Source: Gammaproteobacteria bacterium (lineage in GTDB: Bacteria; Pseudomonadota; Gammaproteobacteria; Pseudomonadales; CAMLJR01). Taken from it: 43,041 bases of DNA. The stretch spans positions 1 to 43,041 of the forward strand of contig JAJUJZ010000010.1 in the NCBI GenBank assembly GCA_029265075.1, read 5' to 3'. A program made the translations under genes and the position numbers. Below, piece by piece: positions 36,495-43,041 of this stretch; position 1 is the first letter of the stretch, and every line of letters begins with the position of its first letter. A model generated the notes under the pieces. It saw nothing but the letters and a program-made list of their open reading frames with translations, had not been told where the DNA came from and did not search any database.

Positions 36495-37268
36495 TCACAG
36501 CCGCACTTCGATTCCACGCTCAGCCAGGAAGCGCTTCGCTTCGGGCACGGTGTACTCACCGAAGTGAAAAATACTGGCTGCCAGCACTGCATCGGCGCGG
36601 CCTTTCAGAATGCCATCCGCCAGATGCTCCAGATTGCCGACACCGCCTGAAGCGATCACCGGTACTGCCACCGCGTCGCTGATAGCACGGGTCAGTTCCA
36701 GATCGAACCCCGCTTTGGTGCCATCGCGATCCATGCTGGTCAGCAGCAGCTCGCCAGCTCCATTCGCCACCATGCGCTGCGCCCACTCCACGGCATCGAT
36801 GCCGGTGGCACGCCGGCCGCCGTGGGTAAAGATCTCCCAGCGCTGCGGCTCGTCCGGTCCACTGACGCACTTGGCGTCGATGGCCACCACGATGCACTGA
36901 GCGCCGAAACGATCGGCCGCCTCTTTCACAAAATCGGGATTGCTGACTGCGGCAGAGTTGATGCCCACTTTGTCGGCGCCGGCGTTGAGCATGCGGCGAA
37001 TATCATCAACAGTGCGAATACCGCCGCCCACGGTGAGCGGTATGAACACCTCGGCGGCGATCTTTTCGACGGTATGGACGGTGGTGGCCCGGCCCTCATG
37101 GGTTGCTGTAATGTCGAGGAACGTGAGTTCGTCGGCGCCCTGCTCGTTATAGCGCCGCGCGACCTCGACCGGGTCACCGGCATCGCGGATGCCGACAAAA
37201 TTGACGCCCTTGACCACGCGGCCGCAGTCGACGTCGAGGCAGGGAATGATGCGTTTGGCCAGGCTCAT
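36495..37268 (-). CDS. hisF: imidazole glycerol phosphate synthase, cyclase subunit
   Basis: With HisH forms IGP and AICAR from PRFAR and ammonia. The 257-residue TIM barrel has the catalytic aspartates Asp12 ([15 protein letters not shown]) and Asp131 (VVAIDAKCV), phosphate motifs [11 protein letters not shown] and [13 protein letters not shown], and [15 protein letters not shown]. It overlaps the upstream purT gene by four bases (ATGA). It is the last gene of the cluster; no hisI follows, unlike the enterobacterial operon. Confidence 0.98.
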   Translation of the reverse strand: MSLAKRIIPCLDVDCGRVVKGVNFVGIRDAGDPVEVARRYNEQGADELTFLDITATHEGRATTVHTVEKIAAEVFIPLTVGGGIRTVDDIRRMLNAGADKVGINSAAVSNPDFVKEAADRFGAQCIVVAIDAKCVSGPDEPQRWEIFTHGGRRATGIDAVEWAQRMVANGAGELLLTSMDRDGTKAGFDLELTRAISDAVAVPVIASGGVGNLEHLADGILKGRADAVLAASIFHFGEYTVPEAKRFLAERGIEVRL

Positions 37269-38449
37269 TGCAGATCTACCTCGATGGCCGCCGTAACAGC
37301 GCGGGCCCTGGCGCGCGCATCCTCAACCGATTCTCCCAGCGCCAGTCCGACACCGAGCCGCCGCTTGCCGCGCACTTCGGGTTTGCCAAACAGCCGTAGC
37401 GCCGTATCGGGCGCGCTGAGCGCCCTGGCGAGGCTGCCAAAACGGATCCGATTCGAGTCACCCTCCACCAGCAGCGCACAAGAAGCAGCAGGACCCTGCT
37501 GCCGGATCGACGGCACCGGCAGACCAAGAATGGCGCGCACATGCAGCGCGAATTCAGACAGGTCCTGAGAGATGAGCGTCACCAGTCCCGTGTCGTGGGG
37601 ACGCGGCGATACTTCGGAGAAGATGGCCTCATCGCCCTTGATGAACAGCTCCACGCCAAAGATGCCCCAGCCGCCCAGCGCATCGGTCACCGCACCGGCA
37701 ATGCGCTGCGCCTCGGCAAGCGCTGCTGGCGACATTGGCTGCGGCTGCCACGATTCGCGGTAGTCGCCATCGATCTGGATATGACCGATGGGGTCGCAGA
37801 ACTGCGTGCCATCTCTGGTGCGCAGCGTGAGCAGCGTGATCTCGTAGTCGAACTCGATGAAGCCTTCGACGATGACGCGACCGGCGCCGGTGCGGCCACC
37901 TGCCTGAGCGTATTGCCAGGCCGGTCCGATGTCCGCCTCGCTTTTCACCACCGACTGTCCCTTGCCGGAGCTGCTCATGATCGGCTTGACCACACAGGGC
38001 AGTCCGATCTGATGCACCGCCTCGCGGAACTGCGCTTCATCATCGGCGAACAGGTAGGGCGAGGTGGGCAGCCCCAGCTCCTCCGCGGCGAGACGGCGGA
38101 TCCCCTCCCGGTTCATGGTGCGATGGGCAGCGCGGGCGCTTGGAATAACCGTGTGGCCCTCACTCTCCAGTTCGAGGAGCGTGGCAGTGGCGATCGCCTC
38201 GATCTCCGGCACGATCAGATCGGGCTTCTCCTGCTCCACCACGCGGCGCAGCGCGGCGCCATCCAGCATGGAGATGACATGACTGCGATGCGCCACCTGC
38301 ATCGCCGGCGCGTTGGGGTAGCGGTCGACAGCAATCACTTCGACGCCGAAACGCTGTGCCTCCAGCGCTACCTCCTTGCCGAGCTCCCCCGAGCCGAGCA
38401 GCAGAAGGCGGGTTGTGAAAGCGGACAAGGGGGTGCCGAGCGTGGGCAT
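37265..38449 (-). CDS. purT: formate-dependent phosphoribosylglycinamide formyltransferase
   Basis: ATP-grasp enzyme using formate instead of 10-formyl-THF to make FGAR in purine synthesis. The 394-residue protein shows [19 protein letters not shown] (N-terminal nucleotide-like fold, 14-32), [34 protein letters not shown] (ATP-grasp loop), [36 protein letters not shown] and RPHDTG. Length equals E. coli PurT (392). It starts 11 bases after hisA with GGAG at the ribosome site and overlaps hisF by four bases, so it is translated inside the his cluster. This position is unusual (see findings). Confidence 0.97.
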   Translation of the reverse strand: MPTLGTPLSAFTTRLLLLGSGELGKEVALEAQRFGVEVIAVDRYPNAPAMQVAHRSHVISMLDGAALRRVVEQEKPDLIVPEIEAIATATLLELESEGHTVIPSARAAHRTMNREGIRRLAAEELGLPTSPYLFADDEAQFREAVHQIGLPCVVKPIMSSSGKGQSVVKSEADIGPAWQYAQAGGRTGAGRVIVEGFIEFDYEITLLTLRTRDGTQFCDPIGHIQIDGDYRESWQPQPMSPAALAEAQRIAGAVTDALGGWGIFGVELFIKGDEAIFSEVSPRPHDTGLVTLISQDLSEFALHVRAILGLPVPSIRQQGPAASCALLVEGDSNRIRFGSLARALSAPDTALRLFGKPEVRGKRRLGVGLALGESVEDARARARAVTAAIEVDLQ

Positions 38450-38460
38450 AGAAGACTCCG

Positions 38461-39192
38461 TTACGGTTGGTCGCAGAATTGCTGAGCCTCGGCCACGTCG
38501 AGCGTGCCTTCGTAGATCGCCCGGCCAGTGATGGCGCCGAGGATGCCCTCGTGAGCCACTGCTTTGAGTGCGCGGATGTCATCCATGCTGGTGATGCCGC
38601 CAGAGGCTATAACCGGAATGGCAGAGGCCCGCGCCATGGCGACGGTCGCCTCGACGTTGACGCCCTGCATCATACCGTCCCGGTCGATATCGGTATAAAC
38701 GATGGCGCTGACGCCATCCTGCTCAAAGCGTCTGGCCAGATCCGCTGCTTTGAGCTCGGACACCTCGGCCCAGCCGTCAGTGGCGACCAGCCCTTTTTTA
38801 GCATCGAGCCCGACAATGATGCGGCCGGGAAAGAGACGGCACGCTTCACTAACGAATTCCGGCTCTTTCACCGCCTTGGTGCCGATGATGACGTAGCTCA
38901 CGCCAGCTGCCAGATAGTGCTCGATGGTCTCCACACTGCGGATGCCGCCACCGATCTGGATCGGTAGTTCAGGAAAGGCGCGGGCGATAGCGGTTACAGC
39001 CTCGCCGTTCACCGGCGCACCAGCAAAGGCACCGTTGAGATCGACCAGGTGGAGGCGTTTGGCGCCCTGCTCCACCCAGCGCCGCGCCATCGCGACGGGA
39101 TCGCTGCCATAGACCGTGGAGTCTTCCATCACCCCCTTGCGGAGGCGGACGCACTGGCCATCTTTGAGATCGATCGCAGGGATAATCAGCAT
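38461..39192 (-). CDS. hisA: ProFAR isomerase
   Basis: Phosphoribosylformimino-5-aminoimidazole carboxamide ribotide isomerase, fourth step of histidine synthesis, TIM-barrel fold. The 243-residue protein starts [17 protein letters not shown] with catalytic Asp8, has [16 protein letters not shown], the second catalytic Asp130 in [21 protein letters not shown] and [16 protein letters not shown] 39192 is taken rather than the GTG at 39204 because the family begins at MLIIPAID. It follows hisH after a 200-base gap containing repeats. Confidence 0.97.
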   Translation of the reverse strand: MLIIPAIDLKDGQCVRLRKGVMEDSTVYGSDPVAMARRWVEQGAKRLHLVDLNGAFAGAPVNGEAVTAIARAFPELPIQIGGGIRSVETIEHYLAAGVSYVIIGTKAVKEPEFVSEACRLFPGRIIVGLDAKKGLVATDGWAEVSELKAADLARRFEQDGVSAIVYTDIDRDGMMQGVNVEATVAMARASAIPVIASGGITSMDDIRALKAVAHEGILGAITGRAIYEGTLDVAEAQQFCDQP

Positions 39193-39300
39193 TGGGGTTA
39201 CCACTTCGCTCAGTTTCGGCTCGCAGCCGCGAGCGCTTCAAATTGATTGCCGACGTGACGAGGATTACCGATCGGCCGTTGTTCGTGTCGCAGACCTCAC

Positions 39301-39379
39301 TCCCGCGCCAGCGGGAACTCCGAGGCCGCGCCTGCACCCTGCCTGACCCCTGTCATGCCCGCGCAAGCGGGAATCCAGG
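39301..39379. repeat. two REP-like palindromic units between hisH and hisA
   Basis: TCCCGC-GCCA-GCGGGA (39301-39316) and GCCCGC-GCAA-GCGGGA-type unit (39352-39379, within TGTCATGCCCGCGCAAGCGG) share the CCCGC / GCGGG core. The second copy matches the common proteobacterial extragenic repeat whose translation reads W-I/D-S-R-x-R-G-H-D. They sit in the 200-base hisH-hisA gap. Confidence 0.7.
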
Positions 39380-39392
39380 CGCGCCGTGCAAC

Positions 39393-40058
39393 TCATACAA
39401 ATTGCGGCGGCCAGGCACGTCCATCCCACTGCACGAAATTGCGCAGCAGGGTCAGGCCTGCGTCGCTGCTTTTTTCCGGATGGCACTGCACTGCAAAGAC
39501 ATTGTCACGCGCCAGTGCAGCGTGCAGGGTGACGCCATACTCGGCGGTACCAGCCACCAGCGCAGCATCGGCGGCGGTGACGTAGTAGCTGTGCACGAAA
39601 TAGAAGCGTGCGTCCTGTTCAATGTCGCGCCACAGCGGGTGCGGCCGGGTCTGGTGCAGCTGGTTCCAGCCCATATGTGGCACCTTCAGGCGCTCACCCT
39701 GCGCATCCAGCAGCGGTTCGCCGAAGAAACGGACCTGTCCCGGCAGGATGCCGAGGCCTTCGACACCACCATTCTCTTCGCTGTGCTCCATCAGCGCCTG
39801 CAGCCCCACACAGACCCCGAGGAACGGCGTACCGGCCTCGACCACGCGCCGGGTGACGTCGTCGAGGCCGAGCCGGCGGATTTCTGCCATGCAGTCGCGA
39901 ATGGCACCGACGCCGGGCAGGATGACCCGGTCAGCACTCTCGATCGCCTGCGGGTCCGCGGTGACCCGCACTTCAACCTCGGGCGCTACCCGGCGCAGCG
40001 CATTGGCAACCGAGTGGAGGTTGCCCATGCCGTAGTCGATAACGGCAACTGATCCCAT
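39393..40058 (-). CDS. hisH: imidazole glycerol phosphate synthase, glutaminase subunit
   Basis: Class I glutamine amidotransferase that delivers ammonia to HisF. The 221-residue protein has [18 protein letters not shown] (5-22), [13 protein letters not shown], nucleophile Cys83 in [17 protein letters not shown] and the histidine/glutamate pair in [10 protein letters not shown]. The ATG overlaps the hisB stop by one base (TGATG). Partner hisF is two genes downstream. Confidence 0.97.
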   Translation of the reverse strand: MGSVAVIDYGMGNLHSVANALRRVAPEVEVRVTADPQAIESADRVILPGVGAIRDCMAEIRRLGLDDVTRRVVEAGTPFLGVCVGLQALMEHSEENGGVEGLGILPGQVRFFGEPLLDAQGERLKVPHMGWNQLHQTRPHPLWRDIEQDARFYFVHSYYVTAADAALVAGTAEYGVTLHAALARDNVFAVQCHPEKSSDAGLTLLRNFVQWDGRAWPPQFV

Positions 40059-40651
40059 CAAAGAAGACCTTTGGTTGAGGGCATCTGGCCGGCCATGCGC
40101 TCATCCATGGCACACGCCATACGCAGTGCGCGGCCGAACGCCTTGAACACGGTTTCGGCCTGGTGGTGGGCGTTGGTGCCGCGCAGGTTGTCGACGTGCA
40201 GCGTCACCTGCGCGTGGTTGACGAAGCCACGAAAGAATTCGCCGAACAGATCGACATCAAAATTGCCAATGCGCGCGCGGGTGAACGGCACGTGCAGTTC
40301 CAGCCCGGGACGACCTGAAAAGTCGATCACCACCCGTGACAGCGCTTCATCCAGCGGCACGTACGAGTGGCCGTAACGGGTCATCCCCTTCTTGTCACCG
40401 ACGGCTCTGGCGAACACCTGTCCGAGCGTGATACCGACGTCTTCCACCGTGTGGTGATCGTCGATGTGGGTATCGCCCACCGCTTTGACATCAAGGTCGA
40501 TCAGGCCGTGCCGGACGATCTGATCGAGCATGTGGTCCAGAAACGGAACCCCGGTGTCGAGGTTGCCCTGGCCGGTACCATCGATATTGATGGAAACGGT
40601 AATCTGCGTCTCCAGCGTGTTGCGGGTAACTGTAGCGGTGCGGGTCGACAT
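40058..40651 (-). CDS. hisB: imidazoleglycerol-phosphate dehydratase
   Basis: Mn-dependent dehydratase, monofunctional (197 residues; no N-terminal phosphatase as in E. coli HisB). It shows [15 protein letters not shown], the metal-binding [18 protein letters not shown] and [20 protein letters not shown], the paired HH repeats of the family. GGAG seven bases before ATG 40651. A longer reading from 40795 adds 48 residues, rejected because the family begins near [12 protein letters not shown]. First gene of the hisB-H-A-purT-F cluster. Confidence 0.97.
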   Translation of the reverse strand: MSTRTATVTRNTLETQITVSINIDGTGQGNLDTGVPFLDHMLDQIVRHGLIDLDVKAVGDTHIDDHHTVEDVGITLGQVFARAVGDKKGMTRYGHSYVPLDEALSRVVIDFSGRPGLELHVPFTRARIGNFDVDLFGEFFRGFVNHAQVTLHVDNLRGTNAHHQAETVFKAFGRALRMACAMDERMAGQMPSTKGLL

Positions 40652-40808
40652 CGCAATCTCCAGAAATCGGCGGCGTCGGCGCGCGCCGGATGGCTGCTCG
40701 GGGAGGCGGATGACGGAGCCTGACGGGCGGTGCCCGGCCGGTGCGAGCGCCAGATGGCCCGCCTGCGCCACCGCGCCGGCTCCCTCGGGCAGCAAGTGAT
40801 ACGGGAAA

Positions 40809-40827
40809 GTGACGTATTATACGTGAC
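40809..40827. promoter_or_regulatory. shared -10 region between hisB and GNAT genes
   Basis: The palindrome ACGTATTATACGT (40812-40824) supplies a perfect TATAAT (40816-40821) leftward for hisB and a TATTAT-like box rightward. The -35 is weak in both directions. A hisB leader of roughly 155 bases would follow. Confidence 0.5.
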
Positions 40828-40886
40828 CACGCCGCACCGCGGCACCTGTTGCCAACTTGCCCAGCCGGGGCCGGGATCGCAGTCGC

Positions 40887-41297
40887 ATGCCTGTCTATCT
40901 GGAAGTCATCAATCAGCCCGACGCCGCCGATCTGGCGGACCTCGAGAAAATCTACGCCGATTACCCGCTGCCGCCGGTCGCCAGCTTCGTCGACTGGCTG
41001 TTCGACCAGCGCGAGAGCGGCCGCACCCTGGTCGGCGGCCGCTTCAATGGCCGGCTGCTGGCGGCTCTCTGGCTGCGGCGCGAGGACAACGGCGCCACCA
41101 TCGAACACCTCTGTGTACGGGCCATGACACGCCGGCGCGGCACCGCCCGCCAGCTGCTGCAGATGCTCCAGCAGCAGGCCGGACAGTTCCAGCTGCCACA
41201 GCTGCGGGTCGAGCAGAGCAGCCGCGCTGCTGAGCTGGCGCCGCTGTGGGAAGGACTCGGCTTCAGCGCTGACGAGAGGGGCTGGCACTGGCCGTGA
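40887..41297 (+). CDS. GNAT-family N-acetyltransferase
   Basis: 136-residue acetyl-CoA-dependent transferase of unknown substrate. The acetyl-CoA loop [13 protein letters not shown] (near residue 82-95) is preceded by the beta-4 strand IEHLCVRAM, the usual GNAT arrangement; the C-terminus has GLGFSADE. An ATG at 40887 gives MPVYLEVIN; the frame from TTG 40857 adds ten Arg/Gly-rich residues. It overlaps mutY by four bases (GTGA), so its expression is coupled to DNA repair for no clear reason. Confidence 0.85.
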   Translation: MPVYLEVINQPDAADLADLEKIYADYPLPPVASFVDWLFDQRESGRTLVGGRFNGRLLAALWLRREDNGATIEHLCVRAMTRRRGTARQLLQMLQQQAGQFQLPQLRVEQSSRAAELAPLWEGLGFSADERGWHWP

Positions 41298-42367
41298 CCG
41301 ACCGCCACGCCATCGACGTCGCCACGCCACTGCTGGCCTGGTTCGACCGCCACGGCCGCAAGAATCTGCCGTGGCAGCACGATATCAGCCCCTACCGCGT
41401 CTGGGTTTCTGAGATCATGCTGCAGCAGACGCAGGTAGCCACCGTCATCCCCTATTACGAGCGCTTCATGGCGCGCTTTCCCACCGTGGCCGCGCTGGCC
41501 GCCGCCAGCGAGGATGAGGTGCTGCACCACTGGACCGGCCTCGGCTACTACAGCCGCGCCCGCAATCTGCACAGGGCGGCACAGCAGGTGGTCACCGGGC
41601 ATGGCGGCATCTTCCCCAGCACCGTTGAGGCACTGGTCGAGCTGCCCGGCGTCGGCCGCTCCACGGCCGGCGCCATCGCAGCCATCGCCGGCGGCCAGCG
41701 TGCGCCCATCCTTGATGGCAACGTCAAACGCGTGCTGGCCCGCTTTCATGCGGTGGCAGGTTATCCGGGCGAAACGGCGGTGCAGAAGCAGCTCTGGTCC
41801 TACGCTGAAGCGCATACGCCGGCCGAACGCGTGGGCGATTACACCCAGGCGATCATGGACCTGGGGGCCACGCTCTGTACGCGCACCCGCCCCGCCTGCC
41901 CGATCTGTCCGCTGGCAGCACAGTGCGAGGCGAAGCGTCTCGATGCCGTCGCGGATTATCCCGGCCGCAAGCCCCGCAAGGCGCTGCCGGTGCGCGCCAC
42001 GCAGCTGCTCATGCTACGCAATCACTGGGGCCAGATCCTGCTGCAACGCCGCCCCAGCGCCGGCGGCATCTGGGCAGGCCTGTGGCTGTTCCCGGAGGTT
42101 CCCAGCGGTGAAGACGTGGTCGCGTTCTGCGCCACCCGGCTCGGCATCGACGCGATCGAGCGCGAACGCTGGCCCCTCTACCGCCATACCTTCAGCCACT
42201 ACCATCTCGACATCACCCCAGTAGTGCTGGACGCTCGCGGGGTCCGGCACCGGGTCACCGAGCCCGACAGCCTCTGGTACGATCCCGAGCAACCGGCCGA
42301 GATCGGCCTGGCGGCCCCCGTCGTCCGGCTGCTGGAACAGCTGCAGCGCGACGCCGCCCTAATCTGA
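41294..42367 (+). CDS. mutY: adenine DNA glycosylase
   Basis: Removes adenine mispaired with 8-oxoguanine. The 357-residue protein has [20 protein letters not shown] (with catalytic Glu40), the helix-hairpin-helix [29 protein letters not shown], the [4Fe-4S] cluster cysteines in [17 protein letters not shown] (C-x6-C-x2-C-x5-C) and a C-terminal Nudix-like 8-oxoG recognition domain. Start GTG 41294 in the GTGA overlap with the GNAT gene. Followed by yggX, the usual partner. Confidence 0.97.
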   Translation: MTDRHAIDVATPLLAWFDRHGRKNLPWQHDISPYRVWVSEIMLQQTQVATVIPYYERFMARFPTVAALAAASEDEVLHHWTGLGYYSRARNLHRAAQQVVTGHGGIFPSTVEALVELPGVGRSTAGAIAAIAGGQRAPILDGNVKRVLARFHAVAGYPGETAVQKQLWSYAEAHTPAERVGDYTQAIMDLGATLCTRTRPACPICPLAAQCEAKRLDAVADYPGRKPRKALPVRATQLLMLRNHWGQILLQRRPSAGGIWAGLWLFPEVPSGEDVVAFCATRLGIDAIERERWPLYRHTFSHYHLDITPVVLDARGVRHRVTEPDSLWYDPEQPAEIGLAAPVVRLLEQLQRDAALI

Positions 42368-42386
42368 ACAGCACATGAGGTACACG

Positions 42387-42656
42387 ATGACCCGCACGGT
42401 ACTCTGCCGCAAATATGGTCGCGAAATGGAAGGTCTCGACGCTCCGCCCTACCCCGGTCCCAAAGGCCAGGAGATCTTCGAGACCGTCTCGAAACAGGCG
42501 TGGCAGGAGTGGCAGGCGCATCAGACCATGCTGATCAATGAGAAGCGGCTCAGCCTGGTCGATCCTTCCACCCGCAAATTCCTGCAGGAAGAGATGGAAA
42601 AGTTCTTCGCCGGTGACGATTTCGAGCAGGCCGAAGGCTACGTACCACCGCAATGA
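42387..42656 (+). CDS. yggX: Fe(II) trafficking/oxidative damage protein YggX
   Basis: 89-residue cytosolic protein that protects iron-sulfur clusters; E. coli YggX is 91. [20 protein letters not shown] carries the conserved Cys7; [20 protein letters not shown] and [20 protein letters not shown] match the family end to end. ATG 42387 is favoured by GAGG about six bases upstream and by the family start; ATG 42375 is the alternative. It pairs with mutY, which itself carries an iron-sulfur cluster. Confidence 0.96.
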   Translation: MTRTVLCRKYGREMEGLDAPPYPGPKGQEIFETVSKQAWQEWQAHQTMLINEKRLSLVDPSTRKFLQEEMEKFFAGDDFEQAEGYVPPQ

Positions 42657-42659
42657 ACG

Positions 42660-42696
42660 CAGGCGCGGCCGGGCCAACTGGTGTCCCGGCCGCCTG
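42660..42696 (+). terminator. hairpin after yggX
   Basis: Two-part stem: CAGGC/GCCTG (5 bp) and GGCCGGG/CCCGGCC (7 bp) with a two-base bulge between them on the left arm and an 11-base loop; 3 bases past the yggX stop. Followed by TAAACCGTCTTTCT, a weak T-tract. Confidence 0.6.
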
Positions 42697-42722
42697 TAAA
42701 CCGTCTTTCTGAAGCCAGCAGC

Positions 42723-42751
42723 TTGACGCGGCCGTAGCCAACCGGTTTAAT
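42723..42751 (+). promoter_or_regulatory. sigma-70 promoter of the tRNA-Phe gene
   Basis: TTGACG, 17-base spacer, TTTAAT: each hexamer has one mismatch. The GC-rich ACGCGCC after the -10 is the discriminator type of stringently controlled stable-RNA promoters. The tRNA starts 36 bases further; a CCGGAG/CTCCGG hairpin (42761-42777) lies in the leader. Confidence 0.85.
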
Positions 42752-42787
42752 ACGCGCCTTCCGGAGCCCGTCTCCGGCACTCCAGAT

Positions 42788-42863
42788 GCCCAGATAGCTC
42801 AGTTGGTAGAGCAGGGGATTGAAAATCCCCGTGTCGGTGGTTCGATTCCGCCTCTGGGCACCA
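42788..42863 (+). tRNA. tRNA-Phe (anticodon GAA)
   Basis: Seventy-six bases including encoded CCA. Acceptor GCCCAGA (42788-42794) pairs with TCTGGGC (42853-42859), discriminator A, CCA at 42861-42863. D-stem GCTC/GAGC, anticodon stem GGGGA/TCCCC with loop TTGAAAA, anticodon GAA at 42821-42823. T-stem GGTGG/CCGCC with one wobble, loop TTCGATT. All arms pair; a complete phenylalanine tRNA. The T-arm and 3' end are repeated downstream. Confidence 0.98.
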
Positions 42864-43041
42864 TCTCTTCCTTCCAAGATTTGATTCGCTTGCGCTTCGC
42901 ACGACCTTCTGTGCGGAATCGAACGCTATTGGCTGGTGGTTCGATGGATTCGCGCTGCGCGCTCACCCTCCGGGCGTCCTGCGGACGTCCAAAAGCGCCG
43001 GCGGCGCTATTGTCCGCCTCTGGGCACCATCTCTTCCTTCC
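42836..43041 (+). repeat. tRNA-Phe 3'-end repeat region
   Basis: A 29-base segment covering the tRNA 3' end and trailer (42847-42875) recurs exactly at 43013-43041, 166 bases later, ending at the last base of the window. The T-stem sequence GGTGGTTCGAT (42836-42846) recurs at 42935-42945. Together the two downstream pieces restore a 40-base copy of the tRNA 3' portion, split by 67 bases. The two spacers (42876-42934 and 42946-43012) share ordered blocks GATTCGC, TGCGC, TGCGGA and CGCTATTG. A 12-base inverted copy of the T-loop, GCGGAATCGAAC, lies at 42913-42924. Confidence 0.85.

Noticed and set aside
40652..40809. Histidine leader peptide/attenuator before hisB
   Set aside because: No run of His codons was found in the leader on the minus strand and no terminator/antiterminator pair was seen.
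42876..43012. CRISPR-like repeat-spacer structure after the tRNA
   Set aside because: Only two copies of the exact repeat, one of them inside a tRNA gene; spacers are themselves related, unlike CRISPR spacers.

Overview
The window reads as a chromosomal segment of a GC-rich (roughly low-to-mid 60s percent by eye) gammaproteobacterium. The evidence is gene order as much as individual proteins: dusB-fis, glnA-DUF4124-ntrB-ntrC, yibN-grxC-secB diverging from gpmI-envC-ctpA, thiI-trmL, and mutY-yggX are all arrangements typical of that class. Sat-type ATP sulfurylase, a PEP-CTERM protein and a small protein of a type I associate with Pseudomonas/Cellvibrionales-like bacteria suggest an environmental or marine lineage rather than an enteric one; the genus is not resolvable by reading alone. 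No prophage, transposase, CRISPR array or plasmid gene was seen. The content is mostly core genome.

Layout. 87-3741: dusB, fis, purH and a 3-methyladenine DNA glycosylase, all rightward. 3751-4722: two small leftward genes, one resembling a free-standing translation-GTPase domain III+V module, the other a 58-residue CxxC protein. 4822-8053: SlyD-like isomerase, a LasT-type RNA methyltransferase and a chemoreceptor. 8233-12979: a PAS/GAF hybrid histidine kinase, proline iminopeptidase and a PEP-CTERM protein. 13374-18917: hisC, typA/bipA, an NSS-family sodium symporter and a LysR regulator. 19058-21983: cysC, sat, a membrane-anchored orphan and mscL. 22028-26809: the nitrogen block ntrC, ntrB, DUF4124 protein and glnA, with recognisable NtrC palindromes and sigma-54 promoters. 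27160-30339: thiI, trmL and an MFS transporter. 30422-36456: secB, grxC, yibN leftward and gpmI, envC, ctpA plus a small orphan rightward. 36495-40651: leftward hisB-hisH-hisA-purT-hisF. 40887-42656: GNAT acetyltransferase, mutY, yggX. 42788-42863: tRNA-Phe, followed by a peculiar partial duplication of its 3' end that runs to the last base of the window.

How the parts connect. Nitrogen assimilation is self-contained: NtrB/NtrC control glnA and, by the sites seen, their own genes. Histidine and purine synthesis are interlocked: HisH/HisF release AICAR, PurH consumes it, and purT sits inside the his cluster. Several RNA-modifying enzymes (DusB, LasT-like, ThiI, TrmL) are scattered through the segment. 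EnvC and CtpA act on the cell wall and periplasm; SecB and SlyD on protein folding and export.

Most interesting items: the stand-alone EF-G/LepA-like III+V protein (3751-4260) with a hairpin in its probable leader; the tRNA-Phe 3'-end repeat with an inverted T-loop copy (42836-43041); purT embedded between hisA and hisF; and the unusually legible NtrC/sigma-54 architecture. All functional statements come from reading motifs by eye and from memory of protein families; no database search was done.
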